NCBI RefSeq assembly: GCF_008039615.1
Contig: NZ_VDUZ01000019.1
Span: 1 to 64,000 of the forward strand
Reading direction: 5' to 3'
DNA length: 64,000 nucleotides
Source: Vineibacter terrae
GTDB taxonomy: Bacteria > Pseudomonadota > Alphaproteobacteria > Reyranellales > Reyranellaceae
Of this stretch, positions 16,613-25,332 are shown one piece after another. Position 1 is the stretch's first letter. Every line of letters starts with the position of its first letter. Below the pieces are notes generated by a model. The model was given only the letters and a program-made list of their open reading frames with translations, was not told the DNA's origin and searched no databases. The translations under genes and the position numbers were made by a program.

Positions 16613-18726
16613 GACGCCTTCCCCCACCTTTTGTCGTACTGCACGTAACCGGGGTCGGCGTCGGCCAGCTTGTAGCGGCCGATCCGGTTGTTGAGGATGC
16701 CGCCGAGATAGAGATGGCCCTTATGCTCGCGCATCGAGGTGATCATGGGATGGTTCTTGCCGCCCAGATCCCACAGCGACTCCAGCACCTCGCCCTTCTC
16801 GTTGAACTTGATGACGCAACCGGTGTTGATGTTGGCGAACAGCCACTCGTCGACCGGCAGGCGCTTGGCCATGCGGCGGCGGAAGCCGGGCATGCGCCAG
16901 GCCAGATCGAGCGCCGGACAGCGCATGCCGACCATGGCCAGCCAGTAGTTGCCGTCGGACGCGAGGTTGATGTTGTCGGGATAGCCCGGCAGGTTGTCCA
17001 TCACCATCTCGACCTGCCCCTTCTTCGGGCCGTCGAACCAGTAGCGCTTGACGGTGCAGCCGAAGGTCTCGGCGAACAGGATCGACCGTCCGTCGCTGGC
17101 GATGCAGATGCCGTTGGGGAATTTCAGGCCGCTGACCGCTGTGTGGGTGGAGTTGGTGTTGGGATCGTAGCAGATGATGCGGCCGTTGCCGCGCGCCTCG
17201 ACGCTCTCGACCGGCCATTCGTCCATCTCGTAGCGCACGGTGGCTTCGGAGAAGAAGATGCGGCCGTCGTCGGCGATGTCGAGGTCGTCGGCCAACCGCA
17301 GGCGGCTGTCGTCGTTGACCGAGCGCCAGCTGCGGTTGGTCTCGTCGGTCGCCTTCTCGACCTTGCGCTCGGGCGTGATGCGGTAGAGCCCCATGCCGCC
17401 GATGCAGACATAGAGATTGTCCTGGCGGTCGAACGCCATGCCCAGCGGCTGGCCGCCGATATGGGCATAGACCTCCATGCGCTCGTAGTCGGGCGGGAAG
17501 AAGCGGATGATGTCGCCGTGGCGCGAGCCGGCATAGAGGTTGTCATGGCGGTCGAGGATCACGTCCTCCGGCGCCTCGATGCGGCCCAGCCCGATGGCAT
17601 CGACATTGCGCAGCTTGTCGTTCTGCGCGAACGCCGTGTCGCTGTCGGGCGCCGTGCTGGGGCATGGCGGCAGCGCATGGTAGGTCGGGCTGACATAGAC
17701 CTTGCTGATGATGCGGTGGCGGTTCTTCAGCCAGCGGATATCGACCACCGCCGCCAGGATCAGGATGCCCGCCAGCACCATGCGGTTGATGCCGCCGGGC
17801 GCCGACAGCGACACCAGGCCGTTGGTGATGAAGAGCACGATCAGGGTGCCGACCAGAGCCTTGGCCACCGAGCCCTTGCCGCCGCCCAGGCTGATGCCGC
17901 CCAGCACGGCCGCTGTGAGAACCGTCACCTCGAGACCCAGCCCGATGTCGCTGCCGGTGGTGCTCAGGCGCGCGGCGAAGAAAATGCCGGCGACGGCGGT
18001 CAGCACGCCGCAGGCGACGTAGCACATCGCCACCGTGCGCCGCACGGCGATGCCGGAATTGTAGGCCGAGCGCCGCGAGCCGCCGATGGCGGTGATGTGC
18101 CAGCCGGCACGCAGGCGGGTGAGGAAGACGTGGCCGAAGATCGCGACCGCGGCATAGACCAGCACGATCAGCGGCACGCCCAGGATGTCGCCATCGCCGA
18201 TGAAGTTCCAGGCCTCGGAATCCGGCAGGTAGCCGGCGATCGCGTTGGAGTACTGCAGGATCAGCAGGTCGTAGATCGAGCGGTAGACGATCAACGTGAT
18301 CAGCGTGGTGATGAACGCGCGCAGGCGCAGATAGCCGATCAGGATGCCGTTGATGGCGCCCAGCAGCGCCCCGAACAGCAGCGTCACCGGGATGGCGGCG
18401 GCGACCGGCCATTTCAGCACGTGGATCAGGAACAGGGCGCAGAAATTGGTGAGCGCGAAGCTCGAGCCGACCGACAGGTCGATGCCGCCCACGATCATCA
18501 CCAGCGCCATGCCCAGCACGATGAAGCCGATCTCGCCGGCCTGGCGCGAGGCGGCGGTCAGGCTGGCAGGCGACAGGAAGCCGTCGATCGCCTGGTTGAG
18601 CCCGAAGGCCACCGCGATCAGCACCATCACCGGGATGGCCGTCTCGGTCCAGCGCTTGGACAGGATCTCGCCCAACATGTGGTCGGGCCAGTAGCGATAC
18701 CGCAGCCGCGTCAGCGTCTCATTCAT
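16609..18726 (-). CDS. Fusion: RbsC-type ABC permease plus C-terminal beta-propeller domain
   Basis: A 705-residue protein, about twice the usual permease length. Residues 1-340 form an RbsC-like permease with many hydrophobic segments and the family motif GGIDLSVGS; a loop near 250-270 (GSRRSAYNSGI) is typical. After a linker (about 341-370) the rest is a propeller of the SMP-30/strictosidine-synthase/APMAP type (APEDVILDRHDNLYAG, LKFPNGICIASDGRSILFAET, LPGYPDNINLASDGNYW). The reading frame is continuous and the junction has no stop. The ATG at 18726 matches the permease N-terminus. The propeller probably faces the cytoplasm, because such permeases usually have a cytoplasmic C-terminus; that is inference. 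Confidence 0.85.
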   Translation of the reverse strand: MNETLTRLRYRYWPDHMLGEILSKRWTETAIPVMVLIAVAFGLNQAIDGFLSPASLTAASRQAGEIGFIVLGMALVMIVGGIDLSVGSSFALTNFCALFLIHVLKWPVAAAIPVTLLFGALLGAINGILIGYLRLRAFITTLITLIVYRSIYDLLILQYSNAIAGYLPDSEAWNFIGDGDILGVPLIVLVYAAVAIFGHVFLTRLRAGWHITAIGGSRRSAYNSGIAVRRTVAMCYVACGVLTAVAGIFFAARLSTTGSDIGLGLEVTVLTAAVLGGISLGGGKGSVAKALVGTLIVLFITNGLVSLSAPGGINRMVLAGILILAAVVDIRWLKNRHRIISKVYVSPTYHALPPCPSTAPDSDTAFAQNDKLRNVDAIGLGRIEAPEDVILDRHDNLYAGSRHGDIIRFFPPDYERMEVYAHIGGQPLGMAFDRQDNLYVCIGGMGLYRITPERKVEKATDETNRSWRSVNDDSRLRLADDLDIADDGRIFFSEATVRYEMDEWPVESVEARGNGRIICYDPNTNSTHTAVSGLKFPNGICIASDGRSILFAETFGCTVKRYWFDGPKKGQVEMVMDNLPGYPDNINLASDGNYWLAMVGMRCPALDLAWRMPGFRRRMAKRLPVDEWLFANINTGCVIKFNEKGEVLESLWDLGGKNHPMITSMREHKGHLYLGGILNNRIGRYKLADADPGYVQYDKRWGKAS

Positions 18727-18765
18727 TGTCGCATCACCACGATAGTGCGGCTCTGGGAAAGAATT

Positions 18766-18881
18766 CACCACAGAGGCACAGAGAGCACCGAGGGACACAG
18801 AGGATGATCTGCGCGCGCCTACGGCGCGCAGTTCTTTCTTATCTCTGTGAACCTCTGTGCTTCTCTGTGCCTCTGTGGTTG
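18766..18881. repeat. Family D inverted repeat (ACAGAGG-rich), intercistronic
   Basis: Two arms of roughly 38 bases, built from repeated CACAGAGG/CCTCTGTG words, at about 18766-18802 and 18843-18881 with a 40-base loop. It separates the binding-protein gene from the permease-propeller gene within one operon. In mRNA it would form a long hairpin just after the binding-protein stop codon. Similar ACAGAGG hairpins are widespread in unrelated bacterial genomes. Confidence 0.85.
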
Positions 18882-18894
18882 GTCTTATTCAGGA

Positions 18895-19923
18895 CTAGGA
18901 CTTGCCGAGCGACCAGCAGGTGCCGGGCAGCGACGCGTTCTCCTTGGTGATCGGGATCAGCGTCGTGTAGATCGAGCCCTTGGCGGTGCCCGGCTTGACG
19001 CCGGACTGCAGCAGCCACTTGATCATCGTCACCATGCTGCCGGCCTGCGACGGCACGTCGTAGCTGAAGTCGACGTCGAAGGCGCCGCTCTTGACCAGGT
19101 CGCAGGACCGCGTCTGCTCGCCGCCACCCGATGTGGCGAGGAACACCTTGCCGGTCAGCCCCGCCTCCTGGATGGCCGCGGCCGTGCCGACATCCATGCC
19201 GTCCCAGAAGCCGATGATGCCGCACAGGTCGGGGTGCTGCTTGAGCACGGTCTGGGCGATGCCCTTGGCCTTCGTGGCATCCCAGTCGGCAGCCTGGCTC
19301 GACACCACCTTGATCTCGGGATGCTTGGCCAGGACGTTCTCGACGCCGGTCAGGGTATAGGCGCTGGCCGCGGCCGAGAGCTGGCCCTGCATGATGGCGA
19401 TCTTGTTCGACTTGCCCTTGCAGGCATTGATGACGGCCGCCGCCTGCTTCTCGCCCATCTCGATCCAGTCGGCGCCGACATAGGCCGAGGAGTTGTAGCT
19501 GGAGCGCATGTTGATCTGCACGACATGGATACCGGAGGCTTCGGCCCGCTGCAGCAGCTTGGCGTAGGTCTGCACGTCGGGGTTCTGGACCACGATCACA
19601 TCCGGCTTCTCGGACAGCAGTGTGGTCACGGCCTGGGCGCCGGCATTGGTGCTCCAGTTGGCGTCGCGCAGCACGAACTTCACGCCCAGCGGCTCGAGCT
19701 CCTTCTTCAGGCCGGCGTACCAGCCCTGCATCAGGTCGACATTCATCGCCAGCGGCACGTAGGCCACGGTCTTGCCTTCGAGCGCCTTCAGGTAGGGTTG
19801 CCGGAACGGCTCATCGAGCCCCTTGCCCTGCGCCAGGGCCTGCCCGGCACCGGCCGCCAGGCCGGCGCACAGGATGCCGCCGGCGAGCAGCCGCGACAGG
19901 TGGCGGCGGTGATTGAACGACAT
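18895..19923 (-). CDS. Sugar ABC transporter substrate-binding protein, RbsB/XylF-type
   Basis: A periplasmic binding protein of 342 residues (type 1 fold). A signal peptide with a twin basic start (MSFNHRRHLSRLLAGG...) ends near AQALAQG at about residue 31. The body shows the expected pattern: VAYVPLAMNVDLMQGWYAGLKKELEPLG, a DVIVVQNPD strand, GIIGFWDGMDVGTAAAIQEAGL, and an Asp/Trp-rich binding cleft. It lies between two permease genes and is followed by the family D hairpin, which may keep its transcript more abundant than the downstream part. The ligand is unknown, but the two propeller proteins suggest a sugar lactone or aldonate. Confidence 0.92.
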   Translation of the reverse strand: MSFNHRRHLSRLLAGGILCAGLAAGAGQALAQGKGLDEPFRQPYLKALEGKTVAYVPLAMNVDLMQGWYAGLKKELEPLGVKFVLRDANWSTNAGAQAVTTLLSEKPDVIVVQNPDVQTYAKLLQRAEASGIHVVQINMRSSYNSSAYVGADWIEMGEKQAAAVINACKGKSNKIAIMQGQLSAAASAYTLTGVENVLAKHPEIKVVSSQAADWDATKAKGIAQTVLKQHPDLCGIIGFWDGMDVGTAAAIQEAGLTGKVFLATSGGGEQTRSCDLVKSGAFDVDFSYDVPSQAGSMVTMIKWLLQSGVKPGTAKGSIYTTLIPITKENASLPGTCWSLGKS

Positions 19924-19973
19924 GGCATTTCCTCCTCTGCTGTTGTGGTTCGGAGCGCGAGCGGTCGCAGGCG

Positions 19974-20945
19974 TCAGATGTCGCCTTGCTGGGCGGTCTC
20001 CTCGTTGCGCGGGTTGAGAACCGAGTCGATCAGGATGGCGATCAGCAGGATGACGCCCTTGATCAGGTTCTGCGCCGAATAGGACATGTCCAGGATCGTC
20101 ATGCCGTTGAGCAGCGTGCCGATCAGCAGCGTGCCCGTGACGGCGTTGAGCACGCCGCCGCGGCCGCCGCTCAGCCCGATGCCGCCCAGCACGACGACCA
20201 GGATCACGTCGTAGATCATCGTCGAGTTGTAGATGCGGGTCTGCATGGTGCCGATCGACGCGGCCATCACCATGCCGGCGAAGGCGGCGATCAGCGCCGC
20301 GAACACGTACTGGCGCAGGATCAGCGGCCGGGTCGGGATGCCGATGGTCCGCGCGCCCAGCGGATTGTCGCCGGTGGCATAGAGATAGGTGCCGAAGCGC
20401 GTGTAGCGCAGCAGGAAGGCGCAGACCAGGATCGTGAGCCCGAACATCACCACCGGCATCGGTATGCCGACGATGCTGCCACGGCCGAAGCCGGCGATGG
20501 CGTCGAGCTGCGGCGGCCACGGCACGAGATCGAGCTTGAAGAAGGCGACCTGTCCCAGGCCCGCCAGGAAAAGCCCAGACGCCAATGTCGTGAACAACGA
20601 CGGCACTTCGGCGTATGCAATCAGCCAGCCATTGACCAGCCCGAAGACGATGACCAGCGCCAGCGCCGCTGCAACGGAAACGCTGACGGGATAGCCGTCA
20701 TTGACCATCTGCAGGACCAGCCCGGGCGGCACCGCCAGCGCCGCGATCATCGATATGTCGATGCCGCGGCCGATGACGACGATCGCCATCCCCAGCCCCA
20801 GGATGCCCAGGATCGCCACGTTCTGCAGCAGCGCCACGATGTTGCTGGCGCTGAAGAAGCCCGGCAGGAGCAAGGAGAATACAAGGAAGAGAACGATGAA
20901 TATGCCGAAGACGATAGTCTGCTGAGACAACCGCGCACTGGACAT
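19974..20945 (-). CDS. Sugar ABC transporter permease, RbsC-type
   Basis: An inner-membrane permease of 323 residues with about 8-10 hydrophobic segments and the family motif (GRGIDISMIA near residues 60-70, matching GGIDLSVGS of RbsC). The cytoplasmic loop (YLYATGDNPLGARTIGI) is conserved. It is the first gene of the operon and is the stand-alone partner of the fused permease. This makes a heterodimeric membrane domain likely, whereas many RbsC permeases work as homodimers. The ATG at 20945 is the only sensible start. Confidence 0.92.
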   Translation of the reverse strand: MSSARLSQQTIVFGIFIVLFLVFSLLLPGFFSASNIVALLQNVAILGILGLGMAIVVIGRGIDISMIAALAVPPGLVLQMVNDGYPVSVSVAAALALVIVFGLVNGWLIAYAEVPSLFTTLASGLFLAGLGQVAFFKLDLVPWPPQLDAIAGFGRGSIVGIPMPVVMFGLTILVCAFLLRYTRFGTYLYATGDNPLGARTIGIPTRPLILRQYVFAALIAAFAGMVMAASIGTMQTRIYNSTMIYDVILVVVLGGIGLSGGRGGVLNAVTGTLLIGTLLNGMTILDMSYSAQNLIKGVILLIAILIDSVLNPRNEETAQQGDI

Positions 20946-20972
20946 CAGCGATCCTCACCTACGCTGGCATCG

Positions 20973-20998
20973 CCCTCATGAACGATCGCCCATGAGGG
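20973..20998. promoter_or_regulatory. Inverted repeat in leader of sugar ABC operon
   Basis: CCCTCATG at 20973-20980 and CATGAGGG at 20991-20998 are perfect 8-base inverted arms separated by 10 bases. They lie 28-53 bases upstream of the permease start, so this could be an operator or a small leader hairpin. No regulator of this operon is adjacent. Confidence 0.4.
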
Positions 20999-21093
20999 TC
21001 CAATTTTCTTGGGCGCCAGCGTCAGTCCGCCGGAACCGGGACCATGCCGCAATGATCAATGCGGCTGGATGATGGACGGTAAGTCGTTCCCGT

Positions 21094-21112
21094 AAATGAA
21101 TGCAATTCATTT
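21094..21112. promoter_or_regulatory. Palindrome upstream of sugar ABC operon and marR
   Basis: AAATGAAT-GCA-ATTCATTT is a perfect inverted repeat with 8-base arms and a 3-base centre, AT-rich in GC-rich surroundings. It lies in the 286-base gap between the divergent ABC operon and the MarR gene. It is a plausible repressor operator; the protein is not identified. Confidence 0.45.
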
Positions 21113-21210
21113 TTATTCGTGCCGCCACATGGATTGCTGACACCGACCTGACCGGCCGGATCCGATGACCTGCCCTTGCGCTGGATCCTTGGTCCGATTA
21201 CTTAGATCAT

Positions 21211-21224
21211 CTATCTATTGATAG
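21211..21224. promoter_or_regulatory. Short palindrome before marR, candidate autoregulatory operator
   Basis: CTATC-TATT-GATAG sits 8 bases before the MarR gene start, overlapping the expected promoter/ribosome region. MarR proteins usually bind short AT-rich palindromes of this kind and repress their own efflux operon. Confidence 0.4.
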
Positions 21225-21231
21225 AGAGACG

Positions 21232-21684
21232 ATGACGGCCAAGGTGACGGCGTCGACCATGAAGACCGAGACGGAGGCGCTGGCTGACCGGCTGCGGCCG
21301 GTGCTGCAGCGCCTGCAGCGCCACCTGCGGCGCCAGAACCAGGCCATGGGCACCTCGCCCCTGCACATGGGCCTGCTGAACTCGATCGCGCAGCAGGAAG
21401 GCCTGGGGATCGGCGAGCTGGCGGCGCAGGAGAAGCTGCGCGGACCGACGATAACCGCCCACATCAACCAGATGGAGGCCGAGGGCTGGGTCGAGCGCCG
21501 GCCGTCAACCGACGACAAGCGCCGCGTCGGCCTGTTCATCACGCGCACCGGCCGCGCGATGATGGCCGCGGCGCAACAGCGCCGGGTCGACTGGCTGGCG
21601 ACGCGGCTGGCCGACCTGCCGGCCGAAGGACGGCGCGCCGTGGCGGCGGCGCTGGAGCCCCTGGAGGCGCTGTGCCATGACTGA
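21232..21684 (+). CDS. MarR family transcriptional regulator
   Basis: A winged-helix repressor of 150 residues. The MarR core is clear: helix pair (MGLLNSIAQQEGLGIGELAAQEKLRGPTITAHINQME) and wing (EGWVERRPSTDDKRRVGLFITRTGR) at about 45-110. It overlaps the efflux transporter gene by 8 bases (ATGACTGA), the classic local-repressor arrangement. The start at 21232 follows GAGAG. It probably senses a small aromatic or toxic compound exported by the neighbour. The compound cannot be inferred. Confidence 0.92.
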   Translation: MTAKVTASTMKTETEALADRLRPVLQRLQRHLRRQNQAMGTSPLHMGLLNSIAQQEGLGIGELAAQEKLRGPTITAHINQMEAEGWVERRPSTDDKRRVGLFITRTGRAMMAAAQQRRVDWLATRLADLPAEGRRAVAAALEPLEALCHD

Positions 21685-23275
21685 GCCGGCCCGCCGCCCT
21701 TCTGCTTCCGACGACGCGCCCGACCGCCGCCCCGAGGCCGAGATCGCCGCTGCCGTCGCGGCCAACGATCCCGGTCCGGCGCATGAGCCGACGCATCGCG
21801 AGATCCGCACCGTCTATATCGGCCTGATGATCGTGATGGCGCTCAGCGCCATCGACCAGAGCATCGTGGCCACGGCGCTGCCGCGCATCCTCAGCGACCT
21901 GGGCGGCGTGGCGCATATCTCCTGGGTGGTGACGGCCTACGTGCTGGCGACGACCACCACCATGCCGCTCTACGGCAAGCTGTCGGACCAGTACGGCCGC
22001 AAGCCGCTGCTCTACGGCGCCGTCGGCCTGTTCCTGCTGGGCTCCATCCTCAGCGGCTGCGCCCAGAGCATGACCCAGCTCATCCTGTTCCGCGCCGTGC
22101 AGGGCCTGGGCGCCGGCGGGCTGCTGCCGCTGGCGCAGATCATCGTCGCCGACCTGGTGCCGCCGCGGCAGCGCGGCCGCTACCAGGGCTGGATCGGCGC
22201 CGTGTTCGCGTTCTGCAGCGTGCTGGGTCCGGTGGTCGGCGGCATCATCACCGACACGCTGTCGTGGCACTGGATCTTCTTCTTCAACCTGCCGATCGGC
22301 ATCGGCGCCCTGGTGGTGATCGCCATCACCTTGCGCTCATCGCGCGCCGGCGTGCCCGGCAGCCGGACCGACTATCTCGGCGCCCTGCTGCTGTCGGGCG
22401 CGACGGCCTGCTTCCTGTTCACGCTCACCCTGGGCGGCACCCAGCTGCCCTGGGATTCCATCGAGCTCCTGGGCCTGGCGATCGGCGCCGTGGTGCTGGC
22501 GGTGCTGTTCGTGCTGCGCGAGCGGGTCGCGCCCGAGCCGATCCTGCCGCTGCACCTTTTCAAGGAGCGCGTCTACAGCCTGGGCAGCCTGGTGCTGGCG
22601 CTGACCTTCATGGCGCTGCTGGGCTCGAGCACGTTCTTCCCGTTGTTCTTCCAGGTCGTGATGGGGTTGTCGCCCTCGAGCTCCGGCCTGCTGATCGCGC
22701 CGCTGGCGGTCGGCACCTTCATCTCGGCGCGCATCAATGGCCGCCTGCTGCTGGCCCATGGCCGCTACAAGCCGGCGCAGATCCGCGGGCTCGCCATGGC
22801 GGTGGCCGGCTTTGCCTGGCTGGCCTGGGCGTCATGGACCGACCAGCCGCTGGTCGTCCTGGAGCCCGCCATCCTTTTGCTGGGCCTGGGCCTGGGCTTC
22901 GTGACGCCCAACATGAATGTCGCGATCCAGAACGCGGCGCCGCCGGCCGACATGGGCGCGGCGACGGCTTCGGCCAGCTACTTCCGCTCGCTGGGCGGCG
23001 TCGTCGGCGTCGCCGGCTCGGGCGCCATACTCACCAACCACCTGCACAACGCCCTGGCGTCGGGGGCCTTCGCCGGCGTGCTCAAGCCGGAGATGCTGCT
23101 GAGGGGCGGCGCGCAGGAGATCGCCGCCCTGCCCCCGGCTGCCCATGACGCGGTAGCCGCGATCTACCGCCACGGCATCGCGACGACGTTCGTGGTTGGG
23201 GTCGCCGTGGCGGCGCTCGCGCTCACCACCTTGCTGTTCCTGCCCGAGCGCAAGCTGCGCACAACGCACCGGTGA
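21677..23275 (+). CDS. MFS multidrug efflux transporter, DHA2 (EmrB/QacA) family
   Basis: A 532-residue inner-membrane drug:proton antiporter with about 14 hydrophobic segments. DHA2 motifs are visible: ALSAIDQSIVATALPRI (motif D1), GKLSDQYGRKPL (motif A, about residues 90-105), and a motif C-like glycine/proline stretch (VLGPVVGGIITD). About 45 residues precede the first helix. It is co-transcribed with the MarR gene, pointing to inducible export. It ends 8 bases before the convergent esterase gene. Confidence 0.93.
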   Translation: MTEPARRPSASDDAPDRRPEAEIAAAVAANDPGPAHEPTHREIRTVYIGLMIVMALSAIDQSIVATALPRILSDLGGVAHISWVVTAYVLATTTTMPLYGKLSDQYGRKPLLYGAVGLFLLGSILSGCAQSMTQLILFRAVQGLGAGGLLPLAQIIVADLVPPRQRGRYQGWIGAVFAFCSVLGPVVGGIITDTLSWHWIFFFNLPIGIGALVVIAITLRSSRAGVPGSRTDYLGALLLSGATACFLFTLTLGGTQLPWDSIELLGLAIGAVVLAVLFVLRERVAPEPILPLHLFKERVYSLGSLVLALTFMALLGSSTFFPLFFQVVMGLSPSSSGLLIAPLAVGTFISARINGRLLLAHGRYKPAQIRGLAMAVAGFAWLAWASWTDQPLVVLEPAILLLGLGLGFVTPNMNVAIQNAAPPADMGAATASASYFRSLGGVVGVAGSGAILTNHLHNALASGAFAGVLKPEMLLRGGAQEIAALPPAAHDAVAAIYRHGIATTFVVGVAVAALALTTLLFLPERKLRTTHR

Positions 23276-23283
23276 GGCCGGCG

Positions 23284-24210
23284 CTACAGGTTCGCCAGTC
23301 GCCGCACAAAGGCATCGACGCTTTCCGTGTAGCTTCCGGGCAGACCAAGCGCCTTGTTGATCTCGCCATGGCGGAGCGCAACGGGCAGGACGTCCGCGCG
23401 CCCGCCGAGGCCGGTGACCTTGGCAGCGAAAGCCCGCGCCTGCGGGCAGGCATTCGCGCGCATGCTCGAGCATACGAGCAATATCGGCGACGGCGGCATC
23501 GCCAGGCGATGGATCGGCGAGGCGCGGCGCCAGCCGTCCGGATCGGCCCCGAACGCCCGGTCATATAGCGGGTGGTGCGGGCTCTTCATGAGCTCGACGA
23601 CATCCAAGGCAGCGCTGTCGAGAGCGATCGTCCCCCGCCACGGGACGACACCGCGGCGGGCGGCGATGGACGGGTCCGCCGCAAGCAATGTCACGAGATG
23701 GGCACCGGAGGAGTGGCCCATGAGGATGAAGCGTGCCGGGTCGCCGCCCCAGGACGGCACGCGGGCCTGGGCCGCGGCGAGCGCAGCAGCCACGTCGTCC
23801 GACTGCCCGAGCGGATCGGCCCTGGGCAGCAGGCGATAGTTGGCCGAGATGAGGACAAAGCCCGCGGGCAGCCAGTGCGCAACCTTGTTTGCGACGACGC
23901 TGGCCGCCGCTTTATCGCCGACAGCCCACCCGCCGCCATGGACCATGAAGATCACGGGCGCGCGCTGCGGCTGCGCCGGCAGGTAGACGTCCATTCGCTG
24001 CGCCGGATCGGACCCATAGGCGACGTCACGCATGACGCGAGCTCCCGGCGGCAATGCGATCGGCCCGCCGGACCCGCCATCGTCTTCGAGCGCCACCCCC
24101 AGCCCGCCCTGGGCAGCGGCTCCCTGTGGGCCGGCGAGCAGCGCGAGCCCCAGGACGGCAATGATGTTGCGCCTCAAATGGCTGGCGATGGTTGCCGGCA
24201 GCGATTGCAT
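23284..24210 (-). CDS. Secreted alpha/beta hydrolase, esterase/lipase (HSL-type)
   Basis: A 308-residue hydrolase. The oxyanion-hole motif HGGGW and the nucleophile elbow GHSSG, with the serine as nucleophile, mark the hormone-sensitive-lipase/BD-FAE class. The ATG at 24210 is chosen because CGGAG lies 7 bases upstream; the ATG at 24231 has no such site. It yields a signal peptide (NIIAVLGLALLAGP then AAAQG). Substrate is a small ester. It is divergent from the cyclodeaminase-like gene. Confidence 0.85.
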   Translation of the reverse strand: MQSLPATIASHLRRNIIAVLGLALLAGPQGAAAQGGLGVALEDDGGSGGPIALPPGARVMRDVAYGSDPAQRMDVYLPAQPQRAPVIFMVHGGGWAVGDKAAASVVANKVAHWLPAGFVLISANYRLLPRADPLGQSDDVAAALAAAQARVPSWGGDPARFILMGHSSGAHLVTLLAADPSIAARRGVVPWRGTIALDSAALDVVELMKSPHHPLYDRAFGADPDGWRRASPIHRLAMPPSPILLVCSSMRANACPQARAFAAKVTGLGGRADVLPVALRHGEINKALGLPGSYTESVDAFVRRLANL

Positions 24211-24354
24211 GAGAATCTCCGACGCCTGCATCAACAGGCGAGTACGAAGCCGCGGCCGGGGCCATCCCTGCGTCGACGCGATGGACGGCCGACGCCCCTC
24301 GGCAACGTAGACGAATTCGCGCAATCGGCGGGTGCAACCCTGGTACAAAGGCGC

Positions 24355-25332
24355 ATGCCGGAAACCCTGCTCCTCACCCGCGCCGAGGTAGCACGCCTGC
24401 TCGAGCCGGATGCGCTGCGCACGGCGCTGCATGAGGCCTTCATCGCCTATTCGCTCCGCCGCAGCGTGGCGGCGCAGCGCTTCGTCGTGCCGCTGCCGGC
24501 AGCAGCGCCGGCCGGCGCCAACGGCATGCTGCTGGCGCCGGGGCTGATCGACGGCATTCCAGCCTACAGCATCAAGGTCCACGCCAAGTTCCCGGCGCAG
24601 AAGCCGGCCATCACGGGCGTGCTGGCGCTGCATGACCTGCAGACCGGCCACCTGCTGGCGCTGATGGAGTCGTCGCACCTGACGGCAATGCGCACCGGCG
24701 TCGCCGGCGCGCTCGGCACCGATGCGCTGGCCCGCCCCGACGCCGGCATCGTCGCCATTGTCGGCGCCGGCGCCCAAGGCGAGCTGCAGCTGCGCGCGCT
24801 GGCCGGCGTCCGCCGGCTCGAGCGCGCGGTGGTGCACGACACCTACCACGCTGCGGCCGTCGCGTTCTGCGCCAAGCTCGGCCCCGAGCTGGACCTCCCG
24901 ATGCGCGCCGAGCCGGAACTGCGCCGGGCGGTGCAGGCTGCGGACATCGTCATCGCCGCCACCTGGTCCACCACTCCCTTCATCGACGCCGCGATGCTGC
25001 GGCCGGGCACCCATGTCACGACCCTGGGCCCCGACCAGCCGGGCAAGGCCGAGCTCGCCGCCGACGCGATCCAGGCGGGCCTGTTCGTCTGCGACGACCC
25101 TGCGCTCGCGCTGTCGATGGGCGCCTTGGGCGGCGTCGGCCTGGGACCGGAAGCGATCCATGCCGAGCTGGGCCAGGTGCTGGCCGGCACCCGGCCCGGC
25201 CGGACAGAGGCGTCACAGATCACGATCTTCGGCAGCGTCGGGCTGGCATTCCAGGATCTCGCGGCCGGCTGGCTGGTCTACCAGCGCGCCCGCGCCGAAG
25301 GCCTGGAACGCACGATCAATTTTCTAACTTAG
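24355..25332 (+). CDS. Ornithine cyclodeaminase/mu-crystallin family protein
   Basis: A 325-residue NAD(P)-binding protein. The Rossmann signature GAGAQGELQLRAL is at about residues 138-150, preceded by the substrate loop (KVHAKFPAQKPAITGVLALHD) and MRTGVAGALG. Family members include ornithine cyclodeaminase, alanine dehydrogenase and ketimine reductases. I cannot separate these by eye. The start at 24355 matches the family's N-terminus. It is a single gene, divergent from the esterase and followed by an AT-rich gap. Confidence 0.88.
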   Translation: MPETLLLTRAEVARLLEPDALRTALHEAFIAYSLRRSVAAQRFVVPLPAAAPAGANGMLLAPGLIDGIPAYSIKVHAKFPAQKPAITGVLALHDLQTGHLLALMESSHLTAMRTGVAGALGTDALARPDAGIVAIVGAGAQGELQLRALAGVRRLERAVVHDTYHAAAVAFCAKLGPELDLPMRAEPELRRAVQAADIVIAATWSTTPFIDAAMLRPGTHVTTLGPDQPGKAELAADAIQAGLFVCDDPALALSMGALGGVGLGPEAIHAELGQVLAGTRPGRTEASQITIFGSVGLAFQDLAAGWLVYQRARAEGLERTINFLT

